A DNA stretch of 64,000 bases from Fimenecus sp045613065 (GCA_045613065.1 JAZLAH010000042.1:1-64000); one strand, 5' to 3'; counted from the first letter of the stretch, positions 51,770-60,547 are shown. The notes: generated by a model not told the origin, from the sequence alone. Program-made: numbers and translations.

Positions 51770-52621
51770 ATGGTTATGAAAAAACGACTTTCTCCTGTTC
51801 TTATTTTTGCAGGAATTATAAATCTCATTTTATTCTTTACAAAATATTATATTGGTGTCCACACAAACAGTCTTTGTATTTATACTGACAGCATAAACAA
51901 TCTTATGGACACGCTCTCACTTTGCCTTGCACTTGTGGGAATTTCATTTATTAGCAAACCTGCAACAGACAGATTTAAATTTGGTTTCGGCAAAATGGAA
52001 ACCATCACAACATTCATAATGTCACTTATTATGACCGTTGCTGGATGCTCTTTTGCATATAATTCACTGAGCCGTCTTATGACACCAGTACCTGTATGGT
52101 ATTTTACAAAATATGCAATTATTATCGGTCTTACCTGTCTTGTGAAATTAATTTTAGGTGTTATTTTCAGTTTAGGGTACAAAAAGACTCAATCTGCTGT
52201 ACTTAAAACAGTTATGCTTGATTCATATCTTGATTGTGCTATTACACTTATGACACTTCTTTCATTTACACTTTCCAATACAATTGGTTTTGCACTTGAT
52301 TCTATTCTTGGACTTGCCATAAGCATTGTTATTGCAATCCTTGGAATCCGACTTATCATTTCATCAATATCTGACCTTATCGGACAAAGTGATGAAAAGG
52401 TTGAAGAAAAAGTGTCACTTCTTATAAAAAACATTAATGAAAATATTTGTATAAATGATATTACAATTCATTCTTATGGTAATGAAAATGTTTACGTCAC
52501 TCTTAATTTATCTTTAACTGATAAGGATATTGATCTTTTATCAGTACAGAATATAATAAAAAATCAGCTAAAAGCAGAACTTAACTGCAGTTCAACTGTG
52601 GAATGGGAGGTATTCTCTTGA
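51770..52621 (+). CDS. Cation diffusion facilitator (CDF) family transporter
   Basis: 283-aa metal-proton antiporter. Six hydrophobic segments; metal-site aspartates in TDSINNLMD (second segment) and DSYLD (fifth segment), FGFGKMET cytoplasmic loop and a 75-residue C-terminal ferredoxin-like dimer domain. The two transmembrane sites are Asp-rich instead of His/Asp, which in the family favours manganese or iron over zinc; that is inference. ATG at 51770, or two codons later. Confidence 0.85.
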   Translation: MVMKKRLSPVLIFAGIINLILFFTKYYIGVHTNSLCIYTDSINNLMDTLSLCLALVGISFISKPATDRFKFGFGKMETITTFIMSLIMTVAGCSFAYNSLSRLMTPVPVWYFTKYAIIIGLTCLVKLILGVIFSLGYKKTQSAVLKTVMLDSYLDCAITLMTLLSFTLSNTIGFALDSILGLAISIVIAILGIRLIISSISDLIGQSDEKVEEKVSLLIKNINENICINDITIHSYGNENVYVTLNLSLTDKDIDLLSVQNIIKNQLKAELNCSSTVEWEVFS

Positions 52622-53904
52622 AAAAGAAAAATCGTGGTAAAAAATTTTTAAAGGTAATCAGTATAATTCTTGCACTGATTATCCTTTTAGGTGTAGCGGG
52701 TACTGTTGTAAATGCTGTTGGTTGCAATGCTCAGCTTAAGAATGTTGCAAATTTCAAATCAGTAAAATATGACAACCAGCTTATACCTGAAAAAGACGAA
52801 GATGGTGTATGGACATTCACAACTGATAATGATTTCAGAGTTATGCAGTTAACTGACGTACATATCGGTGCAGGTTGGATGTCAACATCAAAAGATACAA
52901 TGGCACTTGGTGCTGTTGCTTCAATGATTACTGCAGAAAAACCTGACCTTGTTATTGTTACAGGTGACATTGTTTATCCTGTACCTTTTCAGGCTGGTAC
53001 ATTCGACAATATGAAATCTTCTGAAATTTTTGCTTCTCTTATGGAAAAATTAGGTGTTTATTGGTTGCCTGTTTTCGGTAACCACGACACTGAAATTTAT
53101 TCAAGATATACTCGTGATGAAATCTCAGGATTTTACAGTGATGAAAAATGGGCATATTGCCTTTTCAACGATAACTTTGAAGACCATGTTGACGGATACT
53201 GCAACACAGTTGTAAATGTTAAAAACTCAGATGGCATTATCACTCAATCTCTTTATACATTTGATACTCATTCTTATGTTGATGGTGACTACCTTGGCAT
53301 CGGCTGGAAATACGATAATATTCACGACAGTCAGGTTGAATGGTACAAGAATAACGTATTGAAATACAATGAATACAATATTGAACTTATCAATTCAGGT
53401 AATTTCGATAATAAAGAGGAATTGCTTGAGAAATACTCAACAGTTAAGTCACTTGCTTTCTGGCACGTTCCTAACACAGAATATCTTGATGCTTGGAATG
53501 AATATGTTGAAGCTGGTTACAAGGACACAGAAAATGCAAAATATTACTATGGCACTGTTGGTGAAACAGGTAAAATGGTTTACTCAGGTGTTTACCCTGA
53601 TGAAATCTTTGAAACAATGCTCTCTCTTGGTAGCACAAAAGGCATTTTCGTTGGTCACGACCACCTTAACAACTTCTCTATTGAATATAAGGGAATCCGT
53701 CTTACATACGGTTTCAGTATCGACTATCTTGCATATTCAGGCATTTCAAAACTTGGTTCACAGCGTGGTTGTACAATGATTACAGTTAAACCTGACGGCA
53801 AATTCGACTGCGTTGCTGAAAACTACTATCAGGAAAAATATACTTCTGTTTCCGATAATGCAAAAGAAGAAGTTACAATGCAAGAATTAGGTAAAACAGA
53901 ATAA
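52618..53904 (+). CDS. Membrane-anchored calcineurin-like metallophosphoesterase
   Basis: 428 aa from TTG 52618, preferred because GGGAGGT lies 6 nt upstream; the ATG at 52603 overlaps that site. One N-terminal hydrophobic anchor (about residues 10-35) and an outward catalytic domain: QLTDVHIG (metal motif DxH), TGDIVYP, GNHDTE, WHVPN and GHDHLNN. All metal-binding blocks are present. Substrate probably an extracytoplasmic phosphate ester. Last gene of the glmU-like to CDF run. It shares the superfamily, but not close similarity, with the N-terminal domain of the giant protein at 11144. Confidence 0.9.
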   Translation: MKKKNRGKKFLKVISIILALIILLGVAGTVVNAVGCNAQLKNVANFKSVKYDNQLIPEKDEDGVWTFTTDNDFRVMQLTDVHIGAGWMSTSKDTMALGAVASMITAEKPDLVIVTGDIVYPVPFQAGTFDNMKSSEIFASLMEKLGVYWLPVFGNHDTEIYSRYTRDEISGFYSDEKWAYCLFNDNFEDHVDGYCNTVVNVKNSDGIITQSLYTFDTHSYVDGDYLGIGWKYDNIHDSQVEWYKNNVLKYNEYNIELINSGNFDNKEELLEKYSTVKSLAFWHVPNTEYLDAWNEYVEAGYKDTENAKYYYGTVGETGKMVYSGVYPDEIFETMLSLGSTKGIFVGHDHLNNFSIEYKGIRLTYGFSIDYLAYSGISKLGSQRGCTMITVKPDGKFDCVAENYYQEKYTSVSDNAKEEVTMQELGKTE

Positions 53905-53917
53905 ATAACAACAAACA

Positions 53918-53945
53918 AAAATCCTCCCACACGGGAGGATTTTTT
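53918..53945. terminator. Bidirectional terminator after the metallophosphoesterase gene
   Basis: 11-bp stem (53918-53928 / 53933-53943), ACAC loop, followed by T on the plus strand and A upstream; it separates convergent genes. Confidence 0.9.
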
Positions 53946-53978
53946 ATCATTTTGCACTTTGTGTTTTACCTTTTGCAT

Positions 53979-55373
53979 TTACTCTATCGCATCAAGGTTT
54001 GCACCTTTTGTTTCTTTAACGCCCTTTGCAAACATTACTGCTGCCACACCAACTGCAACAACAGAAATTGCAAGGCAAACCCACCAGATTGGGAATTTAA
54101 TCATACCCACAATTGCAAGTCCATAACCTACCACAAGTCCGATAATTACAAGAAGTCCTTCTGCACCAACTACTGACGCACGAATGTCTGTCGGTACTTT
54201 TTCTGTCATCATAACGTTCATATAATCTCTACCAATCCAATATGACCCCTGATAAAATCCTGCAAAGAAACCAATGAGATATGGATTCCAACCACAGAGA
54301 ATACCTGATACGAAAAGTGTATAACCTAAAATACAAGTTACTGAAAATCCTGTTACTGTCACCTTTCGACCAAGCTTATCAGCAATAAAACCAGAAAGGA
54401 ATGTGATTGTACCATAAACTACAGGCACCATGAAGAGTGCTTGTGTAATTTCACTTGTACTCATACCGACTTTATGCATTGAGGACTCGAAATAAAGTGC
54501 TATTGCAGGCATTGCTGAGTCGAATATAATATGAGAAATAATTAGATTCTTTGTGTCTTTATTTGCAAAAATATATTTAACACCGTTAAAAACACCTGAC
54601 TGATTTCTTTGTGCTTCTTTTTGTTTTTTCTTAAGCTCTTTTTCAGCCTGACGTTCTGAAGCCGGTCTTGACAGATATTCGATTCTCTCATTTACAAAAA
54701 CTTTTGTGTCTTTTGCAAAAAGGACAACAAGAAGCACTGCTACAAAACCGATTACAGCCGGAACAAGGAAGATTTCACGCCATCTTGTTGCATCATCACC
54801 CATCAGCATATCACGAAGTGTTGGAATAAGGATAACACCTAAAATACCAAAGCTCTTAAGAAAGCTGTAAATCTTTGCACGATGCTTGTCAGGTGCCTCC
54901 TCAAGAATATAGATAATCTGAATATCGTGTCCCATAAAGAAACTGATGATAGCAAAGCCCACAAGGAACATTATGTAACTTGTTGAAAGATGGATTACAA
55001 GAAGACCTGTTGCCATACCTAATGTGGAAATTGCAAAAAGAGGTTTTCGTCCCCATTTATCTGCAAGGGCTTTATAAAATGGTGTAAAAATACCTAAAAC
55101 ATAAGTGAAAACGCCAACACCTGAATGAAGTGCCAGACCTTCCTGGAAGGTATAGTATTTACCCATGAACGGATTATTTACAAAGAATTCCGTTACAAAT
55201 GATGACTGAACAGTAACTGTCAGATTACTTGTCACCTCATCAAGGATGTTTACAATAGCAATAAGCATAAGCAAAACAAAAAAGTATTTACTACTATCAC
55301 TTCTGCCCTGCATCTTTTTGAGTCTTTTTATTTCTTTTTGTTCACTAAGGGTTACTTTTTCTGCTGTTTTCAT
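53979..55373 (-). CDS. MFS transporter
   Basis: 464-aa major facilitator with about 12 transmembrane segments from ATG 55373 (AGAGGAA site); the upstream in-frame part is not needed. Signature DKWGRKPLF between segments 2 and 3 and DKLGRKVTV in the second half. A long charged central loop is near residues 235-275. Substrate unknown. Neighbours give no clue. Confidence 0.9.
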   Translation of the reverse strand: MKTAEKVTLSEQKEIKRLKKMQGRSDSSKYFFVLLMLIAIVNILDEVTSNLTVTVQSSFVTEFFVNNPFMGKYYTFQEGLALHSGVGVFTYVLGIFTPFYKALADKWGRKPLFAISTLGMATGLLVIHLSTSYIMFLVGFAIISFFMGHDIQIIYILEEAPDKHRAKIYSFLKSFGILGVILIPTLRDMLMGDDATRWREIFLVPAVIGFVAVLLVVLFAKDTKVFVNERIEYLSRPASERQAEKELKKKQKEAQRNQSGVFNGVKYIFANKDTKNLIISHIIFDSAMPAIALYFESSMHKVGMSTSEITQALFMVPVVYGTITFLSGFIADKLGRKVTVTGFSVTCILGYTLFVSGILCGWNPYLIGFFAGFYQGSYWIGRDYMNVMMTEKVPTDIRASVVGAEGLLVIIGLVVGYGLAIVGMIKFPIWWVCLAISVVAVGVAAVMFAKGVKETKGANLDAIE

Positions 55374-55420
55374 TTTAACAATTCCTCTTTCTCTTAATAC
55401 GTTAATTATAAACAAAAAAA

Positions 55421-55444
55421 TATGACCTGTAAAGACAGGTCATA
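55421..55444 (-). terminator. Intrinsic terminator of the 55466 gene
   Basis: Stem TATGACCTGT (55421-55430) / ACAGGTCATA (55435-55444) with AAAG loop, then a U-run of seven in the minus-strand RNA. Confidence 0.85.
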
Positions 55445-55465
55445 AATATTTTTATTAACTTTTAA

Positions 55466-56494
55466 TTATCCTTTGAAACCACCATTAAGAGTAACAACAA
55501 AGTCAATAATTGCAGTAGAAACTGCTACAGGCACTGTCATACCAAAACCTTTGATAGTCATATCTCTAAGTGTAACATCAACATAGTAGCTCCATGTACC
55601 ATTTACAATATATCCGTTACTGTTGATAGCAACCTTAACTATAGGATTCTTGTAGTGAAGTGTACAGTTTTCATCACGCAAATCTGTTTCTACACCCAAT
55701 GATGAGAATTGACCAATAACTGATTCAATATCACCAACAACAGAAATAGCATGGCCAACACTACCACTGTACATATTGCCATTACCCTTATCAACCTGTT
55801 CTTTCATTCTCATTTCGATAACAATATTGCTACCATTTTTGTATGCACGAGCAGACTGAACATCAGATACAACAAGATTCTGATGACCACCTGTAATACC
55901 CTGAATATTCATTGAGTTGTTTGCAAGTACAGTTTTCATAACACTTTCTGTCATACTCAACAAACCAGCATTAATCCCAGGTGCCTGAAGTGAACCATCA
56001 CGCAAACTCATAACCTGAGATGATGTTACGCTGTTGTGAGTTCTTCCTGCAGCATGTTTGTATGTTTCAACAATCTGTGCAGTTGTCCACTGTGTTGGGT
56101 CTGCTGACTGAGGACCACTATCTTGCTGAACATTCTGCTGACTATCCTGAGTAACATCAGGAGTATAATCAGAGCCGTTGTTCTGTACAAAATCGTCAAA
56201 TGAAGGTGCAGCACCTTCTTCAAGAACAATCTGTCCACTCTCAATAAGGTAATTGTAATAATTGAACATCTGCTTATAGTAGTCACTTTGATTTTCAAGA
56301 TTTGTTATTCTCATCTGCATTGAAAAGAACTGAGCTACTGAAAATATTGCTACGAAAAAGATAACAATCGCAAGAACAATTGCAATTATTTTCTTTGGAT
56401 TTTTTTCTTTTTTAGGTTTTTGTGGCTGTACAGGCTGTATAGGTTGAACTGGTTGTTCGTTCTGTACAGGCTGCATTGGTTCCATATTTTCCAT
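55466..56494 (-). CDS. Membrane-anchored protein of unknown function, paralogue A
   Basis: 342 aa, not recognised. A cytoplasmic Pro/Gln-rich segment (residues 6-26, PVQP repeats), a lysine patch, one transmembrane helix (about 36-58), an extracytoplasmic coil and low-complexity D/Q linker, then a conserved 210-aa domain. That domain shares with the downstream paralogue (56631): P..WT...IV..YK.AA, an MSLRDG/MTLRDG block, ITGG, SDV.SA.AYK, G.VGH.ISVVG.I and LHYKNP..KV.IN. Single TM plus a secreted domain suggests an envelope role. Own promoter and terminator. Confidence 0.75.
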   Translation of the reverse strand: MENMEPMQPVQNEQPVQPIQPVQPQKPKKEKNPKKIIAIVLAIVIFFVAIFSVAQFFSMQMRITNLENQSDYYKQMFNYYNYLIESGQIVLEEGAAPSFDDFVQNNGSDYTPDVTQDSQQNVQQDSGPQSADPTQWTTAQIVETYKHAAGRTHNSVTSSQVMSLRDGSLQAPGINAGLLSMTESVMKTVLANNSMNIQGITGGHQNLVVSDVQSARAYKNGSNIVIEMRMKEQVDKGNGNMYSGSVGHAISVVGDIESVIGQFSSLGVETDLRDENCTLHYKNPIVKVAINSNGYIVNGTWSYYVDVTLRDMTIKGFGMTVPVAVSTAIIDFVVTLNGGFKG

Positions 56495-56524
56495 ATTTAT
56501 ATCCTCCTAAGTACATATGTAATT

Positions 56525-56553
56525 ATTTTACTATACTAATCTTTTTTTGTCAA
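56525..56553 (-). promoter_or_regulatory. Predicted sigma-A promoter for paralogue A
   Basis: Minus strand TTGACA (56548-56553, perfect), 17-bp spacer, TAAAAT (56525-56530), 31 bp before the ATG at 56494. Confidence 0.75.
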
Positions 56554-56581
56554 TGATTAGGATTTACTGTTTTTACAACAA

Positions 56582-56613
56582 AAAGCGCCTACTCCCGAGG
56601 GAATAAGCACTTT
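56582..56613 (-). terminator. Intrinsic terminator of paralogue B
   Basis: A 15-bp stem including G-U pairs in the minus-strand RNA (56599-56613 / 56582-56596) with a very short loop, followed by UUUU. Just downstream of the stop at 56631. Confidence 0.75.
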
Positions 56614-56630
56614 ATAATATTATTCAGAAT

Positions 56631-57602
56631 TTAAAATCCGCCACCTGTTGTGACTACATAATCAATAACACCTGTTGCATCTTCAACAATAATTTTTACA
56701 ATTCTGAGATTTCTTACTGTAACATAAACCTCATAGGTCCATGAGCCTTTTTCTATAACACCTTTTTCATTAATTCTTACTTTAATAACAGGATTCTTGT
56801 AATGAAGCTCAATAAATGCACTTTCAAAATCCATTGACCAATCAGGGAAATTATCAGCAACAACACCTATATTACCAACAACAGAAATTCCATGCCCAAC
56901 AGTGCCCTTGAATGTATCACCATAAGCGTCATCCTTCTGCTCAACAAGTGTCATTTCTATAATTGTATATTTTCCTTCTTTATATGCCTTCGCAGACTTA
57001 ACATCAGATGGTACAAGGTCATTGTATCCACCTGTAATTCCATCAAACTCAGTTGAGTTTGCCTTAAGTGCTGCTACCATAACTGGCATTGCAAGTTCAA
57101 CGAGGTTCTGAATTGTGTTATTACTGATTTCTGCTTTTAAGCCATCTCGCAATGTCATTTTCTGGATAGATTTTACATCTGTTGAATTATTAGCTGCTTT
57201 TTTGTAGTAGTTCACTATTTCTGTCTTTGTCCATTCAGCAGGATTTGCAGGAAGTTCTCGATTTGGGTCAACCTCTTCCTCAGCATTTGCATCCTCACCA
57301 CTTGCTTCATCTTCCACATCAGAAGAATCGTAGATAATTTCACCTGTTTCCTCATCAACTATAACATCACTTGAAGAAAATGATGAATCGTTACCAGGAT
57401 TTTTAATTGTATCGCCTGTCTGAACTACCACACCTGCTTCACCAACAAGTTTTTCTGATGTTGATTTGCCTATTGATACTACGCCAAAAGCAATAACAAT
57501 TGAAAGAAGAACTGCAATAACACTAGTAAAGCGTGAAGAATTTGCCTCTTTTTTAATATTTTTAAGTTCTGCCTGTTCCGGAGTTAAAACTTTTTTTGCC
57601 AT
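56631..57602 (-). CDS. Membrane-anchored protein of unknown function, paralogue B
   Basis: 323 aa from ATG 57602 (AAGGAGA site). Paralogue of the 55466 product with the same layout: short cytoplasmic part, one TM helix (about 25-45), acidic low-complexity linker rich in D/E/S/A (about 70-115), then the shared 200-aa domain (PAEWTKTEIVNYYKKAA ... GTVGHGISVVGNI ... LHYKNPVIKVRIN ... TTGGGF). The linker differs completely while the domain is conserved, which is good evidence of a real domain. Separate promoter and terminator for each copy; function unknown. Confidence 0.75.
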   Translation of the reverse strand: MAKKVLTPEQAELKNIKKEANSSRFTSVIAVLLSIVIAFGVVSIGKSTSEKLVGEAGVVVQTGDTIKNPGNDSSFSSSDVIVDEETGEIIYDSSDVEDEASGEDANAEEEVDPNRELPANPAEWTKTEIVNYYKKAANNSTDVKSIQKMTLRDGLKAEISNNTIQNLVELAMPVMVAALKANSTEFDGITGGYNDLVPSDVKSAKAYKEGKYTIIEMTLVEQKDDAYGDTFKGTVGHGISVVGNIGVVADNFPDWSMDFESAFIELHYKNPVIKVRINEKGVIEKGSWTYEVYVTVRNLRIVKIIVEDATGVIDYVVTTGGGF

Positions 57603-57655
57603 CTCAACAATCTCCTTTTGCATATGGAATACAATAATATATTATGTATTAGTTT

Positions 57656-57684
57656 ATTCTACGCTTTTTTCATTAATTTGTCAA
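57656..57684 (-). promoter_or_regulatory. Predicted sigma-A promoter for paralogue B
   Basis: Minus strand perfect TTGACA (57679-57684), 17-bp spacer, TAGAAT (57656-57661), 54 bp before the ATG at 57602. Confidence 0.7.
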
Positions 57685-57780
57685 CACAAAGCAACATTAT
57701 GTTCATTGCATAATATATACTTCCTAAAATCAAATTAAATCTCTATATGACAATTTTTTTATTTTTTTGAAAATTATATA

Positions 57781-57809
57781 TTGACAAACGAAACAAAATA
57801 GTATATACT
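57781..57809 (+). promoter_or_regulatory. Promoter of tRNA-Pro
   Basis: Perfect TTGACA (57781-57786), 17-bp spacer, TATACT (57804-57809), 29 bp before the tRNA 5' end. Confidence 0.8.
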
Positions 57810-57838
57810 ATTAAAGCTGACGAAAAAAGCGAATATTT

Positions 57839-57914
57839 CGGGGTGTAGCGCAGCTGGTAGCGCGCCACATTTGGGATGTGGATGCCGCAGGTTCGACTCC
57901 TGTCACTCCGACCA
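57839..57914 (+). tRNA. tRNA-Pro (anticodon UGG), CCA encoded
   Basis: Complete cloverleaf: acceptor CGGGGTG / CACTCCG with one G-U, D arm GCGC/GCGC, anticodon stem CCACA/TGTGG around loop TTTGGGA (anticodon TGG), T arm GCAGG TTCGACT CCTGT, discriminator A and encoded CCA. 76 nt. It has a strong promoter and terminator. Its 3' 23 nt recur at 58071-58093. Confidence 0.97.
57892..57914 (+). repeat. Direct repeat copy 1: 3' end of tRNA-Pro (possible attachment core)
   Basis: 23 nt from the T loop to CCA of the tRNA, identical to 58071-58093. A duplicated tRNA 3' end is the classic product of tyrosine-recombinase integration. Confidence 0.75.
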
Positions 57915-57951
57915 AAATAGCAGTTTCAACTTCGGTTGAGACTGCTATTTT
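57914..57951 (+). terminator. Terminator of tRNA-Pro
   Basis: 17-bp stem (57914-57930 / 57935-57951) with one G-U pair and a UUCG tetraloop, ending in T. Very strong hairpin. Confidence 0.9.
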
Positions 57952-57968
57952 CTTTGTATCTGATATAA

Positions 57969-58080
57969 AGGAGTCGAACCGATAGGTCTGAGCGTTAAGA
58001 AAACAATCCGGTGGATTGTTTTTAGCGAAGAGCACAATGCGAATCCCTCATTCGTATTGTGAGTCTATAATTCGACTCCT
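57969..58080. repeat. 112-bp palindromic element with tRNA-derived ends
   Basis: Bounded by inverted repeats AGGAGTCGAA (57969-57978) and TTCGACTCCT (58071-58080). The left end extended to 57980 is the reverse complement of the tRNA T-arm at 57890-57901. Inside are two hairpins: AAAACAATCC/GGATTGTTTT (58000-58022) and CACAATGCGAAT/ATTCGTATTGTG (58033-58061). No coding potential on either strand. It looks like a small structured repeat or MITE-like element inserted at the tRNA end. Its boundaries could also come from integration and decay of a larger element. Confidence 0.6.
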
Positions 58081-58093
58081 GTCACTCCGACCA
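58071..58093 (+). repeat. Direct repeat copy 2: duplicated tRNA-Pro 3' end
   Basis: Exact 23-nt copy of 57892-57914, including CCA, starting 179 bp downstream of copy 1. It overlaps the right end of the palindromic element and marks the start of the accessory region. Confidence 0.75.
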
Positions 58094-58120
58094 CCTCAGT
58101 ACCTCGGTATTGATACACGA

Positions 58121-58192
58121 GAAATCCCTTGAAATATAGGGGTTTCTTCATTTTCCAAGCAAAATTAGTGCTCTTTTTAGGGCACTTTTTTT
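58121..58192 (+). terminator. Two tandem terminator-like hairpins right of the repeat
   Basis: First, GAAATCCC (58121-58128) / GGGGTTTC (58139-58146). Second, AGTGCTC (58167-58173) / GGGCACT (58180-58186) followed by seven T. Such hairpins often insulate the end of integrated elements. Confidence 0.6.
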
Positions 58193-58217
58193 GTTTTCAG
58201 AATTTCTCAAAAAATCA

Positions 58218-58264
58218 AATCGTAAACGGAGTATAAATTTTTTTGAGTAATCGTAAACGGTGTA
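58218..58264 (+). repeat. Pair of 16-bp direct repeats
   Basis: AATCGTAAACGGAGTA at 58218-58233 and AATCGTAAACGGTGTA at 58249-58264, start to start 31 bp, one mismatch. They resemble arm-type recombinase or repressor binding sites. The rest of 58265-58399 shows nothing clear. Confidence 0.5.
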
Positions 58265-58399
58265 CACAAAAACGGACACATCCCTCGCAAAATTAAAGAC
58301 TGGTATTGATTTTATTGTTCTTTATGTTGACTATTAGGTGAACGAAAGTCAAACTCTCAAATTAACATCTGCTTTATTTTTTAAATAGAGAACACCAAA

Positions 58400-58430
58400 A
58401 AAGCATCCCCCAAAAATGAGAAGATGCTTT
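58400..58430 (-). terminator. Terminator of the RES operon
   Basis: AAAGCATC (58400-58407) / GATGCTTT (58423-58430), 15-nt loop, with a U-run on the minus-strand side, 76 bp past the RES gene stop. Confidence 0.65.
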
Positions 58431-58505
58431 AAAAATAAAAAACATTAATTTCAATTACTACAAATCAGCAAATATTTTCACCGTTTTGTTATTATGTTTC
58501 AACAA

Positions 58506-59615
58506 TCATTTGTGTTTTGATAGCAATTCTTTAGAATAGTAAAGTTTTTTTACTTCATATGTGCGACTATATGTACACTTGAAATTTTCGGGATTAAAAA
58601 TTGCTAAATTAGAGCCTCGACTGTGCATTGCACTTTGATATTCAATGCCATCAAATATTGGGGTTCCATCGTCATTTTTTATAGACATTACAAAATCACA
58701 AATATACTGTGTCGGAAGATAATCCAATGGACTATCACCTCTACGCATTGGTTTACTCATTTCCTGATTGATTTTAAGTAGATGTTCTCTATTGATAGCA
58801 AGCGCGGTACAGTCAACATCAATACCAAAAGGACTAATTTTATGAATTTGTTTCAAATCAACAACGGTAAGTTCTTTCAATTGCTTAAAAGTCCCGATAG
58901 AAACATAATCATATTCGGCTGCACGAATTTCATGAAATGTTGTTTCTCTGTCATTTGTTAAATAAAGTCTACTAATTCCATCTGAATTCGCTCTACCATT
59001 TGATGCATATTCTTTTGGTGGCGCTCCCATTTCACTCGGTAAGAAACCATCCTTATCTTTAGCTATACGTCCTCTATAGAATCGTTGCTTACTTATAGGT
59101 ATTTTTTTACTTATATCTAAACAATACTTTTTTAAGAGCTCTTTATCAATAAGGTCTGTGTGAAAACGATTTTTGTGTTTAATTGACTCAACAAAATCGT
59201 CCCACTTCTCTGCATGTAGAATTGAGGTCTTAAGTAGATATTCCTTATCATATTTCTCTGGAATTCCAACAAGTTTTTCAAAGACTATGGGATAATCCTC
59301 TAAAATAGTAGGAGACAAACTTTTAAGTATATTTAAAATGGCTTCATCAGGAATGGCAGAAAAGATATCCCACTCATTTTTAATGGTTTCAACTAAAGTT
59401 CTACATTCACTATGAGGATATGAGCTTGGCAGGTCATCTTCAGCAGTATAAACAGAAAGTAGATTATCAAACATTCCCACCAGAGTCGAATCTTGTTCGG
59501 TATCATATACCTTTACATCTTTGATGCCACATATTGGGCAAACGCCCAAAATTCCTCGCTCATCAATAATTGATTTTATTTCTAAATTGCGAAAACAATT
59601 ACTACAAAAAATCAT
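58506..59615 (-). CDS. RES-domain protein with N-terminal zinc ribbon (NAD-degrading toxin-like)
   Basis: 369 aa from ATG 59615, whose A overlaps the upstream TAA; an open frame further up lies inside the upstream gene. Residues 4-29 form a zinc ribbon (CSNC...CPIC). Residues about 45-170 are a helical domain resembling the HEPN/RES N-terminal region. From about 178 comes a RES domain: RFYRGR (178-183), MGAPP (196-200), GRANSDGISRLYL (208-219) and FHEIRA with E229. Known RES toxins (MbcT-type) destroy NAD+. It is the last gene of a three-gene operon with sce7725 and sce7726 genes, so it may be the effector of a defence unit. RES family is clear; the enzyme activity is inferred. Confidence 0.82.
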   Translation of the reverse strand: MIFCSNCFRNLEIKSIIDERGILGVCPICGIKDVKVYDTEQDSTLVGMFDNLLSVYTAEDDLPSSYPHSECRTLVETIKNEWDIFSAIPDEAILNILKSLSPTILEDYPIVFEKLVGIPEKYDKEYLLKTSILHAEKWDDFVESIKHKNRFHTDLIDKELLKKYCLDISKKIPISKQRFYRGRIAKDKDGFLPSEMGAPPKEYASNGRANSDGISRLYLTNDRETTFHEIRAAEYDYVSIGTFKQLKELTVVDLKQIHKISPFGIDVDCTALAINREHLLKINQEMSKPMRRGDSPLDYLPTQYICDFVMSIKNDDGTPIFDGIEYQSAMHSRGSNLAIFNPENFKCTYSRTYEVKKLYYSKELLSKHK

Positions 59616-60547
59616 TATATCTTCCCATCCAAATACCGTCCAACCAGTTCCAAATGATGCATTAAAGATAACTTTTTCACAACACCAAGACCAGGATAAG
59701 ACTGTTCTTCGCATATTTTCTCAAAAGTTTGGATTGCAATTGTATCAAGTTTTTGCGTTTTATTCCACTCAACCAACTGTTTTACTGCTTGATAAAACTT
59801 ACCTGCCGGGTCACTTATATCTTCATTATCTTCTGATACAAAATGATGGACTCTTAATTCTTTGGATTCATCAAAATATACAATATGAATTGCCACCGCA
59901 TATGGTGCAAAACCTGATTCGGAATATTCTTCTCCTATAATTGAGTAATCAGAAAAACCAACATATCCATCTTCAGCATAGTAAATATGGTCGTTTGAAA
60001 AAAATTCATCAGGGTCGTTAATATAATCTTGATTACGTCCCTTTTTATTAAATTTATCCTCTAAAAGAATTCTGTTTTTGCGAATTCTTCTAAAAGCTGA
60101 TGCATACGGCACTACCGTTCTTACATCTGCGCTTCCGTTGAATGCATCTTCAAAAAACTTTATTGCGTCAGGATTTGTACAAAGTGAAATGATTTCCTCG
60201 TCAGTAGTACCTTTTTGATGCCATTTTTTTACTCTTAATGGGGTCTCTTTATCGACAATTATTCCTCGTAAAATCTTTGATTCACTTAAAATTGTTTTTA
60301 ATGATTCCAAATACTTAGCATTTTTGGTGTTTTTAACATCGACTTTAAATGAACCAACTTTGGGATTTCTAATTAAAACCAAATCCCGATTTGCATCGGC
60401 AAATACCTTTATTGTACTCACCAGTGTAGGCGATAATTTAACTGGCTCTATAATTGGAGTTATTTTGTCACTTAATCGGGATTCATTTAACAACTCCTTA
60501 ATTGCTAATAATTCGTTTTGTCTACCTCTTAGTATAGGATAATACAA
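59615..60547 (-). CDS. sce7725-family protein (beta-protein-like)
   Basis: 310 aa, from TTG 60547 directly after the stop of the upstream gene, with AAAGGAGTG as site. The YYPILRGRQNELLAIKEL opening and the ITPIIEPVK strand are characteristic of the sce7725/beta-protein family, whose function is not established. It lacks TM segments and obvious catalytic motifs. The family is usually found next to sce7726 genes, as here. Its stop overlaps the start of the RES gene (TAATG), so all three are translated together. Confidence 0.8.
   Translation of the reverse strand: MYYPILRGRQNELLAIKELLNESRLSDKITPIIEPVKLSPTLVSTIKVFADANRDLVLIRNPKVGSFKVDVKNTKNAKYLESLKTILSESKILRGIIVDKETPLRVKKWHQKGTTDEEIISLCTNPDAIKFFEDAFNGSADVRTVVPYASAFRRIRKNRILLEDKFNKKGRNQDYINDPDEFFSNDHIYYAEDGYVGFSDYSIIGEEYSESGFAPYAVAIHIVYFDESKELRVHHFVSEDNEDISDPAGKFYQAVKQLVEWNKTQKLDTIAIQTFEKICEEQSYPGLGVVKKLSLMHHLELVGRYLDGKI

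Noticed and set aside
57811..58035. 74-aa minus-strand ORF across the tRNA
   Set aside because: It is the complement of tRNA-Pro and the terminator; such antisense-tRNA ORFs are common false genes.
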